The position numbers and the translations under genes are program-made. Below the pieces are notes generated by a model. The model was not told the DNA's origin. It ran no database searches and was given only the letters and a program-made list of their open reading frames with translations. A stretch of DNA of 64,000 nucleotides from an uncultured Burkholderiales bacterium. Its GTDB lineage: Bacteria > Pseudomonadota > Gammaproteobacteria > Burkholderiales > Thiobacillaceae. Position 1 is the first letter of the stretch. Every line of letters begins with the position of its first letter. The DNA lies in the NCBI GenBank assembly GCA_937949525.1, contig CALEDT010000003.1, positions 1 through 64,000 on the forward strand, in the 5' to 3' direction. This document shows positions 1-7,879 of this stretch, piece after piece.

Positions 1-112
1 TTCCCTGCAAGGAGGAGCAACGCCGCCAGGCGGCCCGGCAGGCGCGCAATCGGGTGCGTAGCGGGCTCACCCAGCGGGTGACCTCGAACGAAGGCGAAAA
101 CCCCTCGTCCAT
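1..112 (-). CDS. N-terminal fragment of an unidentified protein, cut by the window edge
   Basis: A reading frame opens at an ATG (112-110) and stays open through the left edge, giving about 37 residues that are rich in Arg and Trp. A GAGG Shine-Dalgarno-like motif sits about five bases before the ATG, which is the main reason for calling it. It lies about 50 bases downstream of the gmhA-like gene on the same strand, so the two could be co-transcribed. No family is recognisable from so few residues. It could also be non-coding, since short open frames are common at this GC content. Confidence 0.4.
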   Translation of the reverse strand, partial: MDEGFSPSFEVTRWVSPLRTRLRACRAAWRRCSSLQG

Positions 113-166
113 AGCGGCCTCACAAGGGCTATGCAGCGGTCAACTGCGGTTTTCGGGTTGAAGCCT

Positions 167-757
167 TCAGCGCGCGAACAGTTCCCGTTCGATCAGCAGA
201 CACACGATATGGCCCAGCGCGATGTGGCCCTCCTGAATGTGCGCCGTCGAGGACGACGGCACGCGCAGGCAGTGGTCGCACCATGCCGCCATGTCCCCGC
301 CGTCCGCGCCGGTCAGACCGACCGTGGTGAGGCCGCGTTCGCGCGCGGTGCGCAGTGCCGTCAGCACGTTGGCGGAACGACCGGATGTGGAGATGCCGAA
401 GAACACGTCGCCGGCGACGCCCACTGCCTCGATCTGGCGGGCGAAGATGCGTTCGAAGCCGTAATCGTTGCCGATGCCGGTGAGCACCGAACTGTCCGTG
501 GTCAGCGCGAAGGCCGGCAGGCCCGGCCGATCGAAGCTGAAGCGGCTGACGATCTCGGCGGCGAGGTGCTGCGAGTCCGCGGCACTGCCGCCGTTGCCGG
601 CGAACAACAGCTTGCCACCGTTGCGCAGGGCGGTGACACAGGCCGAGGTGACCCGCGCCAGATCGGCGTGCAGGCCGGCGTTCTCGCTCATGATGGTCAG
701 CGTGCGCGCGGTTTCGCGCAGTTGGTCGGCGATCGTTCGTGAAACGGAATCTTGCAT
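167..757 (-). CDS. gmhA: SIS-domain phosphoheptose isomerase (GmhA-like)
   Basis: This 196-residue cytoplasmic protein has the length and motifs of D-sedoheptulose-7-phosphate isomerase, which starts the ADP-/GDP-heptose pathway. Visible are the phosphosugar-binding loop GNGGSAADSQH (about residues 54-64), GISTSGRSANV (about 121-131) and the C-terminal HIQEGHIALGH segment. H64, E68, Q175 and H183 match the spacing of the metal ligands known in GmhA. An in-frame GTG-type extension exists up to 808, but the ATG at 757 has a CTGGAG motif upstream and gives the family length. Its place beside an exopolysaccharide cluster suggests heptose may be made for that glycan as well as for LPS. A generic SIS isomerase is the alternative. 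Confidence 0.85.
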   Translation of the reverse strand: MQDSVSRTIADQLRETARTLTIMSENAGLHADLARVTSACVTALRNGGKLLFAGNGGSAADSQHLAAEIVSRFSFDRPGLPAFALTTDSSVLTGIGNDYGFERIFARQIEAVGVAGDVFFGISTSGRSANVLTALRTARERGLTTVGLTGADGGDMAAWCDHCLRVPSSSTAHIQEGHIALGHIVCLLIERELFAR

Positions 758-1048
758 GGTGAACTCCAGGCCCGTCCTCGGACGGTATCGTGCATACGCT
801 GCAATCATCGCATGGCATGGATGTTTTGGCTGCGGCCGTTGCGCACCGGTCCTGCGCGCCGCGATACTTGCGGCTCACGACACCAGCGGCCGGTCCGCTG
901 CCGGCGCATGCCTCTGCCGCGCGCGACTTTGCCTCGTTACCGATGCCATGACCATCGACCCTACGACCCCGGCGCACAGCCCGACATCCCCGCCGTCGGT
1001 GCGACCGCAAACAGGCCGCGCGTCGCGCGGCAACGAGCCTGTTCGGTC
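758..1048. other. Divergent intergenic region upstream of gmhA and the methyltransferase
   Basis: About 290 bases separate the leftward gmhA-like gene from the rightward methyltransferase, so it probably carries promoters for both directions. I see no strong -35/-10 pair. A small perfect hairpin (five-base arms at 773-777 and 782-786) lies in the gmhA leader. Rightward frames run through the region but lack a good ribosome-binding site and look like GC-driven open frames. Confidence 0.4.
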
Positions 1049-1987
1049 ATGAAATCGCCCTGGCGGGAGCTTCCCCGGATCGCCCACGCCATGGCCAGCA
1101 ATCTGCTGGCCGGGCTGGTGCCATCGCTCTACGTGCGTCTGACCCGCCAGACCGGGCGCGGTGCGGGAGAGGAGGTGCCGGACGACATCGCCGGTTATTG
1201 CATGGATTCGTTTACGGACTACTTCGATCGCCTGGGGGTGCCGCGCGATGATGTGGAGGGTTGGCTGCGCGGCAAGACCGCCTTGGAGTACGGTCCGGGC
1301 GACGTGCCGGGCGTGGCCTTGCTGATGCTGGCGCATGGCGCGGAAAAGGTCTGGTGCGTCGATCGTTTTTCGCTGGTCCGTCTGTCGGACAAGAACGTGG
1401 ACGTGCTGCGGCAACTGTTGGCACGTCTCACGCCCGAGCAGGCCGCGCGCGCCGAAGCCTGCTTCGCCCGACCTGGCGACCCGGCCTCCGGCTTGCGCGC
1501 CGACAAGCTGGAATATCTGGTGCGCCCGAGCGGCATGTCGGGGCTGGTCGGGAACGTGGACCTGGTTTATTCACGCGCGGTGCTGGAACACGTCAACGAT
1601 CTCGATGCAACCTATGCGGACATGCGGCGAGCGTTGCGTCCGGGCGGCGTTGCCATTCACTTGGTCGATCTGCGCAGTCACGGTCTGCATCGTAGTCATC
1701 CGCTGGATTTCCTGTGCTGGCCGTCTTGGTTGTGGAGCCTGATGTACGCCTACAAAGGGGTGCCGAATCGCTGGCGCCTGCCCCATCATCTGGTTGCCGC
1801 GCGGTCGGCGGCGTTGCAGGTGGACACACCGGTGGTTACCGCCCAACTGGATGCGGCGTCGGTACAGGCGGTCCGGCCGTGTCTGGATCGGCCGTTCCGT
1901 GGCCTGAGCGACGACGATCTGGCGGTACAGGGGTTCTGGCTGATCTGCCGGCCGATGGAAGGCCGAATGGCCGGAGCGGCACCATGA
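1049..1987 (+). CDS. Class I SAM-dependent methyltransferase
   Basis: A 312-residue protein with a Rossmann methyltransferase core. The SAM-binding motif I appears as LEYGPGD followed by an acidic CVDRF strand end, and VYSRAVLEHVND plus LRPGGVAIHLVD match the later motifs of the Methyltransf_11/25 type. It probably methylates a sugar or lipid-linked glycan intermediate, because it opens a rightward run of polysaccharide genes. The frame is open much further upstream, but the ATG at 1049 begins a plausible MKSPWRELPRIAH start and keeps the upstream divergent region free. Acceptor unknown. Confidence 0.8.
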   Translation: MKSPWRELPRIAHAMASNLLAGLVPSLYVRLTRQTGRGAGEEVPDDIAGYCMDSFTDYFDRLGVPRDDVEGWLRGKTALEYGPGDVPGVALLMLAHGAEKVWCVDRFSLVRLSDKNVDVLRQLLARLTPEQAARAEACFARPGDPASGLRADKLEYLVRPSGMSGLVGNVDLVYSRAVLEHVNDLDATYADMRRALRPGGVAIHLVDLRSHGLHRSHPLDFLCWPSWLWSLMYAYKGVPNRWRLPHHLVAARSAALQVDTPVVTAQLDAASVQAVRPCLDRPFRGLSDDDLAVQGFWLICRPMEGRMAGAAP

Positions 1988-2053
1988 GGCCGGCGGGCGG
2001 CGTCAGAGCGACACCGGATATCCGTGCGACAGTCCGCCCATCGGGTTGCCGAC

Positions 2054-3337
2054 ATGCGTGACATCGCCATCGCGCTGATCGTGTTCGGCGCCATCCCCTG
2101 GGCGCTCACCCGGCCCTACATCGGCGTATATCTGTGGTCGTGGATCAGCTACATGAATCCGCACAAGCTGGCCTACGGCTTCGCCGTGACGTTTCCATGG
2201 GCCTACGTCATCGCCCTCGTCACCTTCGTCAGCCTGATTCTGTCCAAGGAGCGCAAACGGCTGCCGATCACCGCGGAGACGGTGATTCTGGTGTGGTTTC
2301 TGATCTGGATGACGGTGACCACTTCCTTCGCGTTTCACCAGGAAGAGGCATGGGCGCAGTGGGACAAGGTCATGAAGATCCAGTTGTTCACGCTGTTGAC
2401 GCTCGTCGCGGTGAACACGCGCGAACGCGTGATCTGGCTGGTCTGGGTGATCGTCGGCTCGCTCGGCTTCTACGGTCTCAAAGGCGGCCTGTTCACGCTG
2501 ACCGGCGGCGGCGACTCGCGCGTCTGGGGACCGGTGGGGTCGTTCATCGCAGGCAACAATGAGCTGGGCCTGGCGATGATCGTGACCATGCCGCTGATGT
2601 GGTATTTGCGCAGCCACACGGAGAACAAGTGGGTGCGTCACGGCCTGATGGTCCTGATGGTGGCGACGCTGCTGGCGACGTTGGGTACCCATTCGCGTGG
2701 CGCCCTGGTCGGCTTGGCGGCGATGGGCAGCGTACTGTGGTGGAAGAGCCGGCAGAAGATCGCCATGTTGATGCTGATCGTCATGGCCGTGCTGGTCGCC
2801 GTTCCGTTCATGCCCGATGAGTGGCACGAGCGCATGAGCACCATCCAGACCTACGAGGAGGACGCCTCGGCGATGGGCCGCATCAATGCCTGGCAGATGG
2901 CCATCAACATGGCTTCCGATCGCCTGACCGGCGGCGGCTTCGAGCCAATCTCCCGTGCGGTCTACATGCGTTACGCACCCGACCCCAACTACGTGGTCGA
3001 TTTCCACAGCATCTATTTCGAGGTGTTGGGCGAGCACGGATTCATCGGCCTGATCCTGTTCCTGTCGTTGTTCACCGTGACCTGGTTCCGCTGTGGCAGC
3101 ATCATTCGTGCGGCCAGGCGCGATGATTCGCTCAAATGGGCCGGCGATCTGGCCGCCATGCTGCAGGTCAGCGTGGTCGGCTACGCCACTGCCGGGGCGT
3201 TCCTGGGCATGGCCTATTTCGATCTGCCGTACCACATCATGGCGATCGCGGTCATCATGTCGACGCTGATCCAGCAGCCCACCCCGGTGATCAGCGCGCG
3301 CAGGAAGCGCACGGCGCCGGATGCCGGCCAACCCTGA
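2054..3337 (+). CDS. Exosortase-A-associated O-antigen-ligase-like protein (putative O-glycosylation ligase)
   Basis: A 427-residue polytopic membrane protein with roughly ten or more hydrophobic segments and a Wzy/O-antigen ligase layout. The N-terminal stretch (TRPYIGVYLWSWISYMNPH), NNELGLAMIVTMPL, the THSRGALVG motif and the large loop with DFHSIYFEVLGEHGFIGL are what I recognise from the PEP-CTERM/exosortase-A-associated O-glycosylation ligase family. Members are thought to polymerise or transfer glycan at the periplasmic face of the inner membrane. The ATG at 2054 was preferred over a start ten codons upstream because it leads straight into the first membrane segment. The 3' end overlaps the sulfotransferase by 17 bases, indicating an operon. 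Confidence 0.85.
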   Translation: MRDIAIALIVFGAIPWALTRPYIGVYLWSWISYMNPHKLAYGFAVTFPWAYVIALVTFVSLILSKERKRLPITAETVILVWFLIWMTVTTSFAFHQEEAWAQWDKVMKIQLFTLLTLVAVNTRERVIWLVWVIVGSLGFYGLKGGLFTLTGGGDSRVWGPVGSFIAGNNELGLAMIVTMPLMWYLRSHTENKWVRHGLMVLMVATLLATLGTHSRGALVGLAAMGSVLWWKSRQKIAMLMLIVMAVLVAVPFMPDEWHERMSTIQTYEEDASAMGRINAWQMAINMASDRLTGGGFEPISRAVYMRYAPDPNYVVDFHSIYFEVLGEHGFIGLILFLSLFTVTWFRCGSIIRAARRDDSLKWAGDLAAMLQVSVVGYATAGAFLGMAYFDLPYHIMAIAVIMSTLIQQPTPVISARRKRTAPDAGQP

Positions 3338-4316
3338 CACGGCGACAAGCCGCTCGGTGCTGGTGGTGCTGGGCATGCATCGCAGTGGCACCTCGGCCAC
3401 CGCCGGCGCGTTGCGCTGCCTTGGGGTGCCTCTGGGCAGACGGTTGTATCGTGGTCATGCCGAGGTCAATGCCAAGGGCTACTTCGAACATGCGGACATG
3501 GCCGACCTCCATGACGAGGCGCTGCTCGCGCTCGGCTCGACCTGGGACGACATTCTGCTGCCGGCGGACGGCTGGTGGCAGGCCGATGCACTGCGTCCTT
3601 ACGCCCGACGGCTGCGCGAACGGATGCGGCGCGATTTCGGCCGCGAGCCGTTGTGGGCGGTGAAGGATCCCAGACTGTGCCGACTGCTGCCGTGGTGGCT
3701 GACACTGTTGCACGAGGAAGGTCTGACGGCCCGCTGCCTGCTCGTCCTGCGCTCGCCCGAGGCGGTATTCCGGTCGCTGCACCGGCGTGACGGTTTCTCG
3801 CGCGAAAAGGCTCATTGGCTGTGGTGCCTGCACTACCTTGAAGCGGAACGGTGGAGCCGGGACCAGGCTCGCGCGGTCATCGACTACGACGATTTTCTGG
3901 AGGCGCCCGGCGCCTGTCTGGCCGCGGCCGGTGCCCGGCTGGGCGTGACTTTCCCGGTCGCGCCGGAAAGGGCGTCCGATTGCCTCGCGGCCTTCCTGTC
4001 GCGCGACCTGCGTCATCACCACCGGCATACCGTGCCCGACGCAGCCGGGCCGATCGTCGAACTCGCCTGGACGATCTATGCCCGCCTGCGCGAGCAGGCC
4101 GCACCCGCGCATGCAGCCACGGAACTGCAATCCGCCCGCCAGCGCATGCTGCAGATGCAGCAGGCCGCCGGGGCGTTGTGGCTGGAACAGCTCGCGGCCT
4201 TGGGCATGGCGCACGGCGGGCTGGCGTTGACCTTGCGCCGGCTGGTGCGTTCGTGGTCCTGGTATACCGGCAAGCCGGTGCGCTTCCTGGAGCGCCTGCT
4301 GGGCCGTGACGTTTAA
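3321..4316 (+). CDS. Sulfotransferase family protein
   Basis: A 331-residue protein whose N-terminus has the phosphate-binding loop GMHRSGTSATAGAL (about residues 18-31), the 5'-phosphosulfate-binding signature of PAPS-dependent sulfotransferases. WAVKDPRLCRLLPWW further on fits the 3'-phosphate-binding region. It would transfer sulfate from PAPS to a sugar hydroxyl of the glycan. The start overlaps the upstream ligase-like gene by 17 bases, and its TAA overlaps the next gene's ATG by one base (TAATG), so translation is probably coupled. Acidic exopolysaccharides carrying sulfate are known, but the acceptor here is inferred from context only. Confidence 0.8.
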   Translation: MPANPDTATSRSVLVVLGMHRSGTSATAGALRCLGVPLGRRLYRGHAEVNAKGYFEHADMADLHDEALLALGSTWDDILLPADGWWQADALRPYARRLRERMRRDFGREPLWAVKDPRLCRLLPWWLTLLHEEGLTARCLLVLRSPEAVFRSLHRRDGFSREKAHWLWCLHYLEAERWSRDQARAVIDYDDFLEAPGACLAAAGARLGVTFPVAPERASDCLAAFLSRDLRHHHRHTVPDAAGPIVELAWTIYARLREQAAPAHAATELQSARQRMLQMQQAAGALWLEQLAALGMAHGGLALTLRRLVRSWSWYTGKPVRFLERLLGRDV

Positions 4317-5305
4317 TGTCTGCGGCTGACGTCACCCCTTCGCGTGTCGGTGGAAACGCCGCGCCGCGGGTGTCCGTCATCATTCCGACCCATGACGGCG
4401 CGCGCCACATCGGTGAGACGCTGGACAGCGTGCTGGCGCAGACCTATCGCGATTTCGAAGTCGTGGTGGTGGACGACGGCTCGCATGACCGGACGCGCGA
4501 CATCGTCGCCGGTTATGGTGCGCCGGTGCGTCTGATCACCCAGCCCAATTCCGGTGTGTGCGCGGCGCGCAACCGCGGCCTGAGCGAGGCGCGGGGCACG
4601 CTGATCTGCCTGCTCGACCATGACGATTACTGGTTTCCGGACAAGCTGGCGACCCAGGTGGCGTGCATGGACCGGCATGTCGACGTCGGCGTGGTGTTCG
4701 CGGCGTTCCTGCCCTGGCATGCGGGCGCGGACGGTCGCTTTCCCGAACCGGGCGCGTTCGTGCGCACAGAGCCGCCGGATGCGGTCGATGCACGTTTCTC
4801 CGGCTGGATTTACCACGAGTTCCTGCTCGACTGCTGGATGCTGACCAGCACCGCCATGTTCCGCGCCGAGGTGTTCGAACGTTGCGGCGGTTTCGACGAG
4901 AACCTGCCGTTCAGTGAGGATTGGGATCTGTGGCTGCGCATCGCGCGGGCCTATCCTTTCATCATGCTCAGGCGCGCGAACACGCTCTACCGCCAGCACG
5001 TCGGCCAGGGCAACCGCGTGCTGCGCATGCGCGACTACCGCAGCGAGCTGCTGGAACGTGCCGCGCGCGAATGGGGTTTGTGCAGTGCCGACGGCCGTTG
5101 CGTCGCTGCGCGTCGGTTCCGGCGCACGCTGGCGCGCTATCGCACGGAGTTCGCGCTGCAACACGTCGGCGCCGGAGACGCCGCACTGGCCAGACACGCG
5201 CTGATGCAGGCCTGGCGCACCTACCCGCGCGACCTCAGGCCACTCGCCTACCTGCTGGCCAGTCTGGCGGGCTGGCGCCCGCGCTGGTCGGTGCCGGCGT
5301 CATGA
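4316..5305 (+). CDS. Family 2 glycosyltransferase (GT-A fold)
   Basis: A 329-residue cytoplasmic glycosyltransferase. The N-terminus VSVIIPTHDGARHIGETL starts the nucleotide-sugar domain, VVVDDGSHDRT is the first acidic motif, and LLDHDDYW is the DXD-like metal site. FSEDWDLWLRI later carries the ED of the likely catalytic base region. Its start codon shares a base with the preceding stop, so it is the third member of a tightly packed set with the ligase-like and sulfotransferase genes. Donor and acceptor cannot be read from sequence. Confidence 0.88.
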   Translation: MSAADVTPSRVGGNAAPRVSVIIPTHDGARHIGETLDSVLAQTYRDFEVVVVDDGSHDRTRDIVAGYGAPVRLITQPNSGVCAARNRGLSEARGTLICLLDHDDYWFPDKLATQVACMDRHVDVGVVFAAFLPWHAGADGRFPEPGAFVRTEPPDAVDARFSGWIYHEFLLDCWMLTSTAMFRAEVFERCGGFDENLPFSEDWDLWLRIARAYPFIMLRRANTLYRQHVGQGNRVLRMRDYRSELLERAAREWGLCSADGRCVAARRFRRTLARYRTEFALQHVGAGDAALARHALMQAWRTYPRDLRPLAYLLASLAGWRPRWSVPAS

Positions 5306-5336
5306 GTGGGCGACACGTGCATCGGGGTTGACCGGC

Positions 5337-6785
5337 ATGTCGGGTCTGCGCCGAGCCATCGCCCTGTCCGGTGGCGAGAAGTATGTGACGCTGGTCATCC
5401 ACTTCGTGTCCACCGTCATCGTCGCGCGTCTGCTCACGCCGGAGGAAATCGGCATCTACTCGGTGGGCGCGGCCGCCGTCGCCATCGCCAACGTGCTGCG
5501 CGACTTCGGCGTGACCACTTACCTGATCCAGGAGCCGGACATCGATCGAGTACGGGTGCGCACCGCGTTCACCCTCACGTTGGCCATCGGCTGGTCACTC
5601 GGCGGTGTGGTGTATCTGGCTGCGCCGGCGATTGCCGGATTCTATGGCGAGGGCGGCGTGGAGGCCGTGCTGCACGTCATCGCGCTGAATTTCTTCCTGA
5701 TCCCGTTCGGCAGCGTCGCGCTCGCGCTGTTGCGGCGGGACATGCGTTTCAAGCCCATGTTCCGGGTGGGTGTGGCGAGCGCGCTGGCGCATGCCGCCGT
5801 CGTCGTTTCCCTGGCCCATGCCGGCTTTGGCTACATGAGTCTCGCCTGGGCGGCGGTCGCAGGCGTGCTGGTGCAGGTCGCCGGCGCGCTGTCCGCGACT
5901 CCGCAGCGCTTCGTCGGCATGCCCACGCTGCGCGAGGCGCGACGGGTGCTGTCCTTCGGCGGACGCATCGGTCTGGCCAATGTGACCAACGAAATCGCCA
6001 TCGCAGCGCCCGACCTGATACTCGGCCGCGCGCTCGGCTTCACCACCCTCGGTTACTTCAACCGCGCGCTGGGTTTCGTTCAGTTGTTCGAGTATGCCGT
6101 GATCGATGCGCTCAGACCGGTATGGTTGCCCTATTTCTCCAGGCAGCAGCGCGAAGGCGTCGACGTGCGCGCCGCCTATCTTCGCGCCCTCGGCTACATG
6201 TTGATCGTCGCCTGGCCCGCGCTCGCCGCCATGGCCATGCTGGCGCCGGTGCTGATCGGTCTGCTGTACGGCAGCCAGTGGGGGCCGGCGGTGCCGATCG
6301 CCTACGTGCTGGTGCTGGCGGTCGCCGTGCGTGTGCCTGCCGTGCTCACCGGTGCCGTACTGACTGCCCGGGGGCTGGCGCCGCTGGTACTGCGCATCGC
6401 CGTGATCGCCACCACGCTCAAAGTGCTGGCCTTGCTGCTCGGCGCGCCGCATGGGGTGATGGCGGCCGCGATCGGCTATGTCCTGGCGGAGACCGCGACC
6501 AGCCTGCTGACGCTGCGCTATGCCGCACACCGGCTGAATTTCGCTGCCGGCGCACTGTGGCGTCCGATGCTGCACGCGGTCGGCGTCGCCGGTGGCGTCG
6601 TCGGCGTGCTGGCGCTTTACGTGTACAGCGGCCTGGTCGTGCTCGAGCCGGGCGCCGGGCTGCTTCATCTGCTGTTATGTCTGGTGAGCGCGCTCGTCAT
6701 CTGGTGCGCCGCACTGTATGTCCTCAGACATCCTCTGCTGCAGGAGGGTGTGGACATGCTGCGCGGTAGGCTCGGCCACTCCTGA
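5337..6785 (+). CDS. Wzx-type oligosaccharide flippase
   Basis: About 482 residues with 12-14 predicted membrane segments, of the polysaccharide transporter/MATE-like (MOP) superfamily. The N-terminal part reads LLTPEEIGIYSVGAAAVAIA then LRDFGVTTYLIQEPD, typical of the lipopolysaccharide biosynthesis flippases. It should move undecaprenyl-linked repeat units across the inner membrane. The ATG at 5337 starts MSGLRRAIALSGGEKY; a TTG nine bases upstream is also possible. A second flippase at 17623-19068 shares these same two motifs in similar form, so the locus has two paralogous exporters. Confidence 0.88.
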   Translation: MSGLRRAIALSGGEKYVTLVIHFVSTVIVARLLTPEEIGIYSVGAAAVAIANVLRDFGVTTYLIQEPDIDRVRVRTAFTLTLAIGWSLGGVVYLAAPAIAGFYGEGGVEAVLHVIALNFFLIPFGSVALALLRRDMRFKPMFRVGVASALAHAAVVVSLAHAGFGYMSLAWAAVAGVLVQVAGALSATPQRFVGMPTLREARRVLSFGGRIGLANVTNEIAIAAPDLILGRALGFTTLGYFNRALGFVQLFEYAVIDALRPVWLPYFSRQQREGVDVRAAYLRALGYMLIVAWPALAAMAMLAPVLIGLLYGSQWGPAVPIAYVLVLAVAVRVPAVLTGAVLTARGLAPLVLRIAVIATTLKVLALLLGAPHGVMAAAIGYVLAETATSLLTLRYAAHRLNFAAGALWRPMLHAVGVAGGVVGVLALYVYSGLVVLEPGAGLLHLLLCLVSALVIWCAALYVLRHPLLQEGVDMLRGRLGHS

Positions 6786-6873
6786 AAGCCGGCTGCGGTG
6801 ATGCGTCGATCAGGAAGCGCCGCGCAGCGATGTCCGTTAGCATTGCGCCCCGACCGTATCCGTTCTTGCGCGC

Positions 6874-7698
6874 ATGCATATCAAGACTTGGCTCAAGCAG
6901 CATTACATTCGTGTCTTCCGCACCTACGGTAGCGCGCAACTGGGGCAGGCCCTGGTCGCCCTTGGCGTCCGCGCGGGTGACGTGCTGATGGTGCATTCCT
7001 CCTGGCTTGCGACCAACGGCTTCGTCGGGCGGCCGCTGGATTTCATCGACACGCTGAAGTCCGTGCTCGGTGCGGATGGTCTGCTCGCCATGACCTCGCT
7101 CACTTATCAGAACGAGAGCTCGGCTCAGTTCCTCGCCCGGGGCGAGGCGATGAACGTGCGGCGCAGCCCGTCGCGTATGGGCTTGTTGACCGAGGTGTTC
7201 CGGCGCGGCCGCGATACCCGTCGCAGCCTCAGTCCGACCCACCCGATCCTCGCCGCCGGGCCGCGTGCCGCGGAGTTCCTGCAAGGCCACGAGCACTGTC
7301 TGGTGCCGTTCGGCATCGGCTCGCCGTTCGATCGCCTGCGCGCCTGGGGAGGCAAGATCCTCACCGTGGACGCGCCGTTTTCCACCATCACCTATACGCA
7401 CTATCTGGAGGACCGCATCGCCGATACGCTGCCCTTTCCACTTTACGAGGCCGAACCCCTGCACGGCGTGGTGATCGACTACGACGGCCGCCACCTGAAA
7501 GTGCCGGTCAAGGTATTGAGTGATCAGGCCAACCGCTTGCGCCGTGAACATCGTCTGGTGGAGCGGTTGCAGCACGCCGGACTGATGCGGGCGCGGCGCG
7601 TCGGCAACACCCGTCTGATGTTGCTCGATGCACGGGCGATGGCGCAGGAACTGCACGCCTGGACGGCATCCGGGGGCAGCCTGTTCGATGCGCCCTGA
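6874..7698 (+). CDS. AAC(3)-fold N-acetyltransferase, probable glycan-modifying enzyme
   Basis: A 274-residue protein with the hallmarks of the aminoglycoside 3-N-acetyltransferase fold: VLMVHSSWLATNGF near residue 38, SPTHPILAAGP near 118, FGIGSPFDRLRAWGGKIL near 143, and THYLEDRIA. Characterised members use acetyl-CoA to acetylate amino sugars. In this polysaccharide cluster the natural substrate is more likely an amino sugar of the EPS than an antibiotic. It is separated from both neighbours by 90-180 bases, so it may have its own promoter. Resistance activity is neither shown nor expected from sequence. Confidence 0.75.
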   Translation: MHIKTWLKQHYIRVFRTYGSAQLGQALVALGVRAGDVLMVHSSWLATNGFVGRPLDFIDTLKSVLGADGLLAMTSLTYQNESSAQFLARGEAMNVRRSPSRMGLLTEVFRRGRDTRRSLSPTHPILAAGPRAAEFLQGHEHCLVPFGIGSPFDRLRAWGGKILTVDAPFSTITYTHYLEDRIADTLPFPLYEAEPLHGVVIDYDGRHLKVPVKVLSDQANRLRREHRLVERLQHAGLMRARRVGNTRLMLLDARAMAQELHAWTASGGSLFDAP

Positions 7699-7879
7699 AA
7701 CCCGGTCCGAACATGCCAGTTGGCGCGTCAGGCGCGTCGACATCCTGCGCAGTGGCGCGGCATCGTAAACTTACGCGCCGTGACCGGCGCGCTCGGTGGA
7801 TTGCCTCGTCGTGGTGCGCCATGGCTCGAGTCCGCGCGGTCGCACGCCCGATCCCATCAGTCAGCCAACGGCGAAACGC

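Noticed and set aside
833-850. Sigma-54-like TTGGC and TTGC elements upstream of the first methyltransferase
   Set aside because: The spacing between GG and GC is 11 bases rather than 10, which sigma-54 does not tolerate well.
6874-7698. AAC(3)-fold gene as an antibiotic-resistance determinant
   Set aside because: The fold is also used for glycan acetylation, the gene is embedded in an EPS cluster, and no mobile element surrounds it.
7699-7879. GG-N10-GC pattern and GTG start in the gap before the toroid gene
   Set aside because: The -12 half lacks the TT of TTGC, and the GTG extension has no ribosome-binding site.
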